Below are positions 8,287 to 13,095 of a DNA stretch of 13,095 bases, one piece after another; the stretch's first letter is position 1; every line of letters begins with the position of its first letter. A program made the translations under genes and the position numbers. The DNA is from an uncultured Desulfuromonadales bacterium. GTDB lineage: Bacteria > Desulfobacterota > Desulfuromonadia > Desulfuromonadales > Geopsychrobacteraceae. The DNA is taken from positions 1 to 13,095 of the forward strand of contig CAMYNC010000107.1 in the NCBI GenBank assembly GCA_947259685.1. The letters run 5' to 3'. Under the pieces are notes generated by a model, which saw only the letters and a program-made list of their open reading frames with translations, searched no databases and was not told the origin of the DNA.

Positions 8287-9295
8287 ATGATTCAGCCCGG
8301 ATTCTTTGACCTTGATAACCGCCTGCGCAAAATTGATAGCAACGGAGATCCTCTTACCAAGATAGAAGAGGTCGTTGATTGGGAGATTTTTCGCGGTATC
8401 CTTGAAACAGTTCGCAAAAAGCGCGGTAAGTCTCAGGTTGGTCCCAGAGGATACGATGTCATCCTGCTCTTCAAGATTCTTGTGCTTCAATCTCTGTACA
8501 ATTTGTCCGATGACGCGACCGAATTTCAAATCCTTGACCGGCACTCTTTTTGTCGTTTCCTTGGTCTGCATCTTGGCAGCAAAGTTCCGGATGCTACCAC
8601 CATTTGGCGATTTCGAGAAGATCTTATCAAAGCCGGTGTTTTGAAGAATTGTTTGCCCGGTTTGAACAGCACCTGCAGGACAACGGACTTACGGCTTTGA
8701 AGGGGCAGATTGTTGATACCAGTATTGTTAATGTTCCGAAGCAGCGTAACAGCCGTGATGAGAATCGCCAGATAAAGGAAGACAGGACTCCGGTAGAGTG
8801 GGGCAAAACAAGCGCAGGAGAAAGGATGTCGATGCCCGCTGGACCAAGAAAAACGGGAAATCCTATTTCGGATACAAGAACCATGTCGCCGTGGATGTTA
8901 AGCATAAACTGATTCGGGGATGGAAAGTAACCGATGCCGCTCTGCACGACTCCAATGTGTTTGAGGATATTCTTGCAGAGAATACAAGTCGGGATGTCTG
9001 GGCTGACTCAGCGTATTACTCGGAGAAACGGTTAAAGAGTTTACGGGAGTCCGGGTATCGTGAGCATATTCAGCGCAAGGGGTGCCGTGGCAGTAAGTTG
9101 AATAAGCAGGAACAGGATTGGAATCGAAGTCGTTCCAAGGTTCGTTCCAGAGTTGAGCATGTGTTTGGTGTTCAGGCACAAAAGGCCGGTAACCTGATCT
9201 TGCGAACTGTCGGCCTCGCTCGTGCAACATTGAAAATTGCTCTGAGAAACCTGGCCTACAATATGGACAGGATGGGAACGCTGTTTGCCCCATAG
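8287..9295 (+). pseudogene. IS5-family DDE transposase with two frameshifts
   Basis: The product reads across three frames. Part one (8287 to about 8645) begins MIQPGFFDLDNRL and includes PDATTIWRFREDL, typical of the IS5 N-terminal domain. Part two (about 8649-8801) carries the first catalytic Asp (GQIVDTSI, codon 8715). Part three (about 8804-9292) carries the second Asp (VWADSAY, codon 9005) and the Glu (SRVEHVFG, codon 9155), ending at TAG 9293-9295. Both breaks are equivalent to loss of one base. The ATG at 8287 is chosen because GGAG (8277-8280) lies six bases upstream and family proteins start near this motif; the frame is open back to an ATG at 8230 that lacks a ribosome site. No classical slippery heptamer is seen, so programmed frameshifting is unlikely and inactivation is the simpler reading. 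Confidence 0.87.
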
Positions 9296-9432
9296 CACGG
9301 TAACAGCAATTTAAATGCCGGGAAGTGTCCTGGCAGAGGCCCAAATGCTGACCAATCAGATAAGTATTATACGCAGGTAGAGGCTTCAATTTTTCGTTTT
9401 TAGCAGATTTTGGAAAAGAGTAAGTGAATTCT

Positions 9433-9449
9433 CAATATTCAAGATTCCC
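9433..9449 (-). repeat. IS right terminal inverted repeat
   Basis: CAATATTCAAGATTCCC is the inverted partner of the left end at 8160-8176, with four mismatches in 17. It sits about 140 bases beyond the transposase stop codon. Confidence 0.8.
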
Positions 9450-9453
9450 ATTA
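9450..9453. repeat. Target-site duplication, right copy (ATTA)
   Basis: ATTA immediately follows the right terminal repeat and equals the left copy at 8156-8159, supporting a true transposition event. Confidence 0.75.
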
Positions 9454-9535
9454 GTTATGCCACGCATTTGGCACCAACCCGAATGCTTACAGTTTCTAAC
9501 CCGTTTTATCAATCAAAACAAACTATTACACGACA

Positions 9536-10483
9536 ATGAAAGCAAAACAAAAAACACAGCACATGAACAGCAAATACTTTTCCGCACTGTCTATCTCTCT
9601 CGTTCTTTTTGTTCTTTTAGTGTCCGGCAGAGGAACCGGTCAGGCAGAGGAACGAGTCGAATTTCAATCCTACAAGCAGGTTCTGCAGCTTTTTGAAAAG
9701 ATGGATTACACCGAGCAATCATGGGATCAGGGATCTCGTGAGGTGCCAAGAGTCTATCTGACAACCATACCTCCACTCTGGAGTCCTAAACTTTCCAGGC
9801 AGATAGAAACCAAGATGAAAAAAGAGATATTTTTCCGGGTTCTGGCACCGCTTATTCTCAAGGGAAACGAGAATATTGCTGTTGAGCGCAAGCGATTGCT
9901 CAAGGCGGCCAAACAGCCGGAAGGTGATCAGCAGTGGCTGCGGGGACTTGCTGTCAAATACAGGGTAAACAAGGACGTGGATTTGGCAGTTACGCAGCAG
10001 GAACTGGAGCAACTGAACATCCGGGTGAACATCATTCCTCCCTCCCTGGTCATGGCTCAGACCGCTGAGGAAAGCGGTTGGGCAACATCACGATTTGCAG
10101 TTCAAGGCAACGCAATGTTTGGTCAGTGGACCTGGGGCGGCAAGGGGATCACACCAAAGCAGCAGCGCAAGGGCAAGGGCGATTATAAAATTGCAGCCTT
10201 TGAATCACCGCTGCTTTCAATTGAAGCCTACATGCTCAACCTGAATACCAATCACGCCTATGACGCCCTGCGCAACAAACGGGCCGCATTGAGTAAATCC
10301 GGCAAGAACGCCACCGGTCCGGAACTGGCCGAAACCCTGACAAAATATTCCGAACGAGGTCCTGCGTATGTCAAGTCGCTCAAGGGACTTATCAGCTACA
10401 ATAAACTGACTGAAATCGACCAGGCCCATTTGAAAGATATGGAACCAATCCTCCTGATTCCTACAGGGGGAGAGAGAGAATAA
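9536..10483 (+). CDS. bax: Bax-like exported glucosaminidase-domain protein
   Basis: Protein of 315 residues related to E. coli Bax, in the family of beta-N-acetylglucosaminidases that cut peptidoglycan glycan strands. A hydrophobic signal or anchor segment spans about 14-35. The conserved core runs from about 165 to 290: IIPPSLVMAQTAEESGWATSRF, with the likely catalytic Glu at 179 and the adjacent GNAMFGQWTW. The C-terminal part has YSERGPAYVKSLKGLI, also typical. It should act in the periplasm on the cell wall. The start is uncertain: ATG 9536 and ATG 9563 (residue 10) are both in frame and neither has a clear ribosome site. The second gives a tighter signal peptide. The IS ends 86 bases upstream, so the native promoter may be displaced. 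Reading continues into two tiny ORFs and the DUF389 gene without a terminator. Confidence 0.85.
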   Translation: MKAKQKTQHMNSKYFSALSISLVLFVLLVSGRGTGQAEERVEFQSYKQVLQLFEKMDYTEQSWDQGSREVPRVYLTTIPPLWSPKLSRQIETKMKKEIFFRVLAPLILKGNENIAVERKRLLKAAKQPEGDQQWLRGLAVKYRVNKDVDLAVTQQELEQLNIRVNIIPPSLVMAQTAEESGWATSRFAVQGNAMFGQWTWGGKGITPKQQRKGKGDYKIAAFESPLLSIEAYMLNLNTNHAYDALRNKRAALSKSGKNATGPELAETLTKYSERGPAYVKSLKGLISYNKLTEIDQAHLKDMEPILLIPTGGERE

Positions 10484-10484
10484 G

Positions 10485-10586
10485 ATGCTTGATAAATCTG
10501 GAGATGTTATCCGGTTAGAGACTGAGTATCCCGGAACTTTCCAACGGCATATTTCGTTGGAGATGCACCATGTTCAAACCCTTTGA
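10485..10586 (+). CDS. Possible 33-residue small protein
   Basis: An ATG one base after the Bax-like stop codon opens 33 codons. A purine-rich GGGGGAGAGAGAG stretch (10466-10478) inside the end of the previous gene provides a good ribosome site. The peptide is hydrophilic and unrecognised. It is in the same frame as the DUF389 gene and ends in TGA, five sense codons before that gene's ATG, so it could also be a former N-terminal extension cut by a stop codon. Its very short length makes chance a real possibility. Confidence 0.3.
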   Translation: MLDKSGDVIRLETEYPGTFQRHISLEMHHVQTL

Positions 10587-10605
10587 TATGCGGCCTTCAA
10601 GATGA
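10570..10605 (+). CDS. Possible 11-residue leader ORF overlapping the DUF389 start
   Basis: The ORF MFKPFDMRPSR begins with an ATG at 10570, preceded by TTGGAG (10557-10562) at suitable spacing. Its TGA stop (10603-10605) overlaps the ATG of the DUF389 gene (10602-10604) in an ATGA arrangement. The DUF389 start has no ribosome site of its own, so ribosomes finishing this leader may restart there. Composition alone cannot prove that so short an ORF is translated. Confidence 0.35.
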   Translation: MFKPFDMRPSR

Positions 10606-12443
10606 AAGATACAAAGAATCCAGCCGAAGATCTACAGCCAACAGCCGCTCCGGCTGTTGCCGTTGTTATCAAAAAAAAGGAAAATCTTGTCTCGCTTCTC
10701 TCCACCGGGTTGTCAGTCGCCAAAATGCATCAGGGTAATCTGACAGTTTTTTTTGTTACCCCGTCCGATGACCCGGCTGATTGGTTTTCCGTACCTGCTG
10801 AATATGATTCCGCCACTATTGTTAAACAGTTTATTACTGGGGAAAATTATGTCCGTTTACTGATCAAACAACTGGCTGTATTGAAGCCCGGGCTGCTCGG
10901 TATGGCGATGGATGAGAAAGACGGCGAAGATCGGTACCTGGCCGGTAAAGCGTATGAACCAGTCCTGCAACAGCTGAACTGCCCTGTTTATCTTGTCAAG
11001 AGCTCAGCGGATTGGTCCCTGCCGGAATCCCTTTCTGCCTTTGTCCCGTTCTGGGATGATGAAAACACCCGGTTTGCAATAACGACAGCCCTGGAGGTGA
11101 GTCCGAAACTTCGTATTACTGCAGCTAAGGTTGTAGCCCCAACTGCTAATGAACATGAACGACAGATGCAGAAGGAGGAATTCAGTAAACAGACAGAAAA
11201 CTGGGCAAGCAACGACCGCGTCCAGACCAAGTTGCTCTACAGCTTTGACGAACAAAAGGAACTGCTGCAAGAGGCAGTTAACTACGATTTTCTGTTAACC
11301 GGCGTTGGCAGGGGCAACCGTCTGACCCGAACCATTTTTGGCGATTTCAGAAACAAGTTGATCAACCAGACAACAGGCACGGCAATCATCTTGCGTGAAT
11401 ATCAGGGGAAGGCGGGCAAGATCATCTCCAGAGGCTGGTCATTTTTTGACTGTTTGCTGCCCACCTTAACCAGAGAAGACCGGGTTGAAGCCTATCGGCT
11501 GATACGACGAGGCGGCAGGCCAAATCGAGATTTTTATTCCATGATTGCTCTTTCTGCTTCCATTGCCGCACTGGGACTCATTTTAGACAGTGCCGCCGTT
11601 ATCATCGGCGCCATGCTGGTCGCACCGCTTATGTCTGCCATCATTGGCATGGGATTGGCAATAATCCATGGGGATCTTCGTTTTTTAATACTGACTTCAC
11701 GGGCTACCCTGCTTGGTGCGGGTATCGCCATCCTGACGGGTTTCTTCTTAGGCCTGATTAATTTTCACGGCGACACGACCTCGCAAATCCTGCAGCGTAC
11801 CAACCCCACGATTCTTGATCTCGTGGTTGCTCTGATTTCCGGGGTGGCGGCCGCTTATGCCCTGTGCCGGAAAAACGTATCCAATTCTCTGCCAGGTGTG
11901 GCCATTGCCGTTGCCCTGGTTCCTCCCCTTGCCACGGTTGGAGTCTGCCTGTCCATCGGCTTCTGGGGTCTGGCATTTGGGGCATTAAAATTGTTTTTAA
12001 GCAACATGGTTGCAATTGTCTTTGCAAGTGCGCTGGTCTTTGCATCCTTTGGGTTCAAGCCAAATCTTGATACGCTTAAAGATAACAGACGGCTCAAGGT
12101 GTTTCAGCGCTCCTTTATTGCCTCCGGCATCCTGGTGGTTGTTATGCTGGTTCTGCTCGTCACCCGGACGATCCATGATGTCCGTGAGGCCAACTTTGAC
12201 GATGAAGTCCAGGTTGAACTGACGCAATATTTTGAAAAACTTGACATTAAGACCGAGGTGGCTGACTGGAAAATAACAACCAACAGGGAGGGTGTTTTTC
12301 AGTTTGATGTTCAACTGGAATCACCACAGGAAATTACTGCAAAAGAGGTCAACGCACTGGAAAAACGTCTGGAAACAAGACTGAAAAAACAGGTTGTCCT
12401 GGATCTTACCGTTGTACCGGTAGAGCGATTGCATGCCCAATAA
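10602..12443 (+). CDS. Usp-like tandem domain plus DUF389 integral membrane protein
   Basis: Membrane protein of 613 residues. Residues about 18-133 and 146-265 look like two degenerate universal-stress-protein folds: each has an opening strand, and the second ends with LLTGVGRGNRLTRTIFG and TTGTAIIL, resembling the nucleotide-binding and final strand segments of Usp proteins. The canonical Gly-x2-Gly-x9-Gly spacing is not exact. Residues about 312-525 are a multi-helix DUF389 domain with hallmark motifs SAAVIIGAMLVAPLMS (330-345) and GVAIAVALVPPLA (432-444). The last about 85 residues are a soluble tail. The DUF389 function is unknown to me; a transport or stress-sensing role coupled to the Usp part is only inference. 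The ATG at 10602 lacks a ribosome site but overlaps a leader ORF stop. A PLD-family lipoprotein gene follows after 40 bases. Confidence 0.85.
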   Translation: MKDTKNPAEDLQPTAAPAVAVVIKKKENLVSLLSTGLSVAKMHQGNLTVFFVTPSDDPADWFSVPAEYDSATIVKQFITGENYVRLLIKQLAVLKPGLLGMAMDEKDGEDRYLAGKAYEPVLQQLNCPVYLVKSSADWSLPESLSAFVPFWDDENTRFAITTALEVSPKLRITAAKVVAPTANEHERQMQKEEFSKQTENWASNDRVQTKLLYSFDEQKELLQEAVNYDFLLTGVGRGNRLTRTIFGDFRNKLINQTTGTAIILREYQGKAGKIISRGWSFFDCLLPTLTREDRVEAYRLIRRGGRPNRDFYSMIALSASIAALGLILDSAAVIIGAMLVAPLMSAIIGMGLAIIHGDLRFLILTSRATLLGAGIAILTGFFLGLINFHGDTTSQILQRTNPTILDLVVALISGVAAAYALCRKNVSNSLPGVAIAVALVPPLATVGVCLSIGFWGLAFGALKLFLSNMVAIVFASALVFASFGFKPNLDTLKDNRRLKVFQRSFIASGILVVVMLVLLVTRTIHDVREANFDDEVQVELTQYFEKLDIKTEVADWKITTNREGVFQFDVQLESPQEITAKEVNALEKRLETRLKKQVVLDLTVVPVERLHAQ

Positions 12444-12483
12444 GTGAAACAGGGATAGTTTAAAGTATGTACAAGGTTTTGAA

Positions 12484-13005
12484 ATGACGGTTTTCCGACT
12501 GTGCAGAATTGCATTATTGTTGTCATTGATCGGGCTTTCCGGTGGTTGTGCAACGGTGTCTTTTGACCAACCTAAATCCCACAGCATTGCTTTCACCGAT
12601 ACGGGCGACACGATTCTGGGCAAGTCTGTTGCGGACTGGGTTTCCTTGCATCAAGGGTTATCCGATTTCTATCCCCTTGAGGAGGGGATGGATGCGCTGG
12701 GTGTCAGACTCCGGCTGGCGGAGCGTGCTGAAAAAAGTATCGATCTTCAGTACTTCCTGATGAAAGAGGACACGGCCGGTGCGGTGATAACCAATGCTCT
12801 GCTCAAAGCGGCTGACCGGGGTGTGCGTGTCCGTTTTCTGATAGATGATGTCTTTACCACCTTTCCTGATCGCTATTTCCTGCTGCTGGATCAGCACCCC
12901 AATATCGAAATCCGCATATTTAACCCAGTGTCCCGAAGCGGCATCTCAACACTTAACTTTATCGGTCAATTCAACCAGGCGAACCGGCGCATGCACAACG
13001 AATAA
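12484..13005 (+). pseudogene. Truncated phospholipase D-family lipoprotein (ClsC-like)
   Basis: The N-terminal 173 residues resemble PLD-superfamily envelope proteins such as cardiolipin synthase C. A lipoprotein signal peptide ends LSGGC, with Cys22 as the probable lipidated residue. The family motifs AEKSIDLQYFL (82-92) and VRFLIDD (116-122), then FNPVSRSG, are present. The frame reaches NRRMHN, the beginning of the first HKD motif (HxKxxxxD), but the Lys codon is replaced by Glu and a TAA follows at 13003-13005. Family proteins are normally well over twice as long and carry two HKD motifs. No continuation is found in any frame in the remaining 90 bases. The product cannot be catalytic. AAGG (12472-12475) lies eight bases before the ATG. 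The likely cause is insertion of foreign sequence at about 13000. Confidence 0.82.
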
Positions 13006-13060
13006 GGATAGATTGTGTGAGCGCAGCGAACCACGATCTTATCCAGGGTTGAACAAGCCC
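13006..13060 (+). other. Two adjacent hairpins at the PLD break, possible mobile-element end or structured RNA
   Basis: GGATAGATTGTG (13006-13017) pairs with 13032-13044 as a 12-bp stem with one bulged T (13039), one G-T pair and a 14-base loop. Directly after it, GGGTT (13046-13050) pairs with AGCCC (13056-13060) around a five-base loop. Homology to PLD proteins ends at 12999, so this sequence looks inserted. Hairpins next to an insertion point would fit an IS200/IS605-type end, a REP-like or other palindromic element, or an intron. The far end is outside the window, so the class cannot be decided. Confidence 0.45.
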
Positions 13061-13095
13061 GGTCTACTATAAAGGAAATATCTTTTTTGCTGGAA

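Larger units (their letters stand above)
8160..9449 (+). mobile_element. IS5-family insertion sequence, 1290 bp, defective
   Basis: The element is bounded by imperfect 17-bp terminal inverted repeats. The left end reads GGGTTTCTTGAATAATT (8160-8176). The complement of the right end (9433-9449) reads GGGAATCTTGAATATTG, and 13 of 17 positions match. ATTA flanks both sides. It contains one transposase gene on the plus strand, broken by two frameshifts, and a noncoding right tail of about 154 bases. The ends look intact, so a related transposase supplied elsewhere could perhaps move it. It inserted ten bases after the porin pseudogene's stop and lies 86 bases before the Bax-like gene's start. Confidence 0.88.

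Noticed and set aside
8638..8810. Programmed minus-one frameshifting in the transposase
   Set aside because: Two shifts would be needed, neither site has a canonical slippery heptamer, and the second falls within the catalytic domain. Deletion or sequence error is simpler.
9462..9484. Sigma-54-like TGGCAC followed by TGCT upstream of the bax-like gene
   Set aside because: The GG and GC elements are 13 bases apart instead of the required 10, so this is not a credible -24/-12 promoter.
10584..10586. TGA at 10584 as a selenocysteine codon joining the 33-codon ORF to the DUF389 protein
   Set aside because: No SECIS-like hairpin was recognised just downstream, the surrounding residues do not resemble a redox motif, and the DUF389 protein has a complete N-terminal domain without it.
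13015..13095. GTGTG at 13015 as the 5' end of a group II intron
   Set aside because: The 15 bases between the last PLD codon (12999) and GTGTG do not encode the expected continuation of the HKD motif, and GTG sits within a stem that starts upstream of it. An intron remains possible only with other boundaries.
1..13095. CRISPR array, toxin-antitoxin pair, phage-defence system, tRNA or rRNA genes
   Set aside because: No regularly spaced repeats, no recognised defence or toxin domains and no RNA gene signatures were seen on either strand.

Overview
The window comes from a Gram-negative bacterium. Almost everything it encodes is an envelope protein: an MscK/MscM-type mechanosensitive channel, an outer-membrane beta-barrel, an exported sulfatase, an OprP-type porin, a Bax-like peptidoglycan hydrolase, a large inner-membrane protein with Usp-like and DUF389 domains, and a phospholipase D-family lipoprotein. 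The moderate GC of most genes and the gene types would fit a proteobacterium or Desulfobacterota. The sequence alone does not fix the lineage, and there is no rRNA or tRNA here.

Layout. Positions 1-61 hold the start of a minus-strand gene with a very good ribosome binding site. Positions 62-404 are an AT-rich intergenic stretch with two inverted repeats. Positions 405-665 form an AT-rich extension in frame with the channel gene. The channel itself (666-4118) is strikingly GC-rich (43 of 60 bases are G or C at 1861-1920, against 21 of 60 at 481-540 and 25 of 60 at 5881-5940) and looks like a single-gene import. A hairpin follows it. Next comes a compact two-gene unit of barrel protein and arylsulfatase (4232-6744), ended by a clear hairpin at 6797-6828.

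The middle is decaying. An OprP-type porin pseudogene (6847-8150) carries one in-frame stop and one frameshift. Immediately after it lies a 1290-bp IS5-family element (8160-9449) with 17-bp imperfect terminal inverted repeats and a 4-bp ATTA target duplication. Its transposase has two frameshifts.

The right third has a Bax-like gene (9536-10483), two tiny ORFs (10485-10605), the Usp-Usp-DUF389 gene (10602-12443, probably translationally coupled to the second tiny ORF) and a phospholipase D-like lipoprotein gene (12484-13005). The last is cut inside its HKD catalytic motif by unrelated sequence that folds into two adjacent hairpins (13006-13060).

How they may work together: the barrel plus sulfatase look like a sulfate-ester uptake and hydrolysis pair. 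The channel, Bax, Usp-DUF389 and PLD genes all fit envelope or osmotic homeostasis, but only proximity supports a link. I found no convincing new defence or biosynthetic system. The most unusual points are the structured insertion in the PLD gene, the Usp-DUF389 fusion with its coupled leader ORF, and the GC-rich channel with an AT-rich N-terminal extension.
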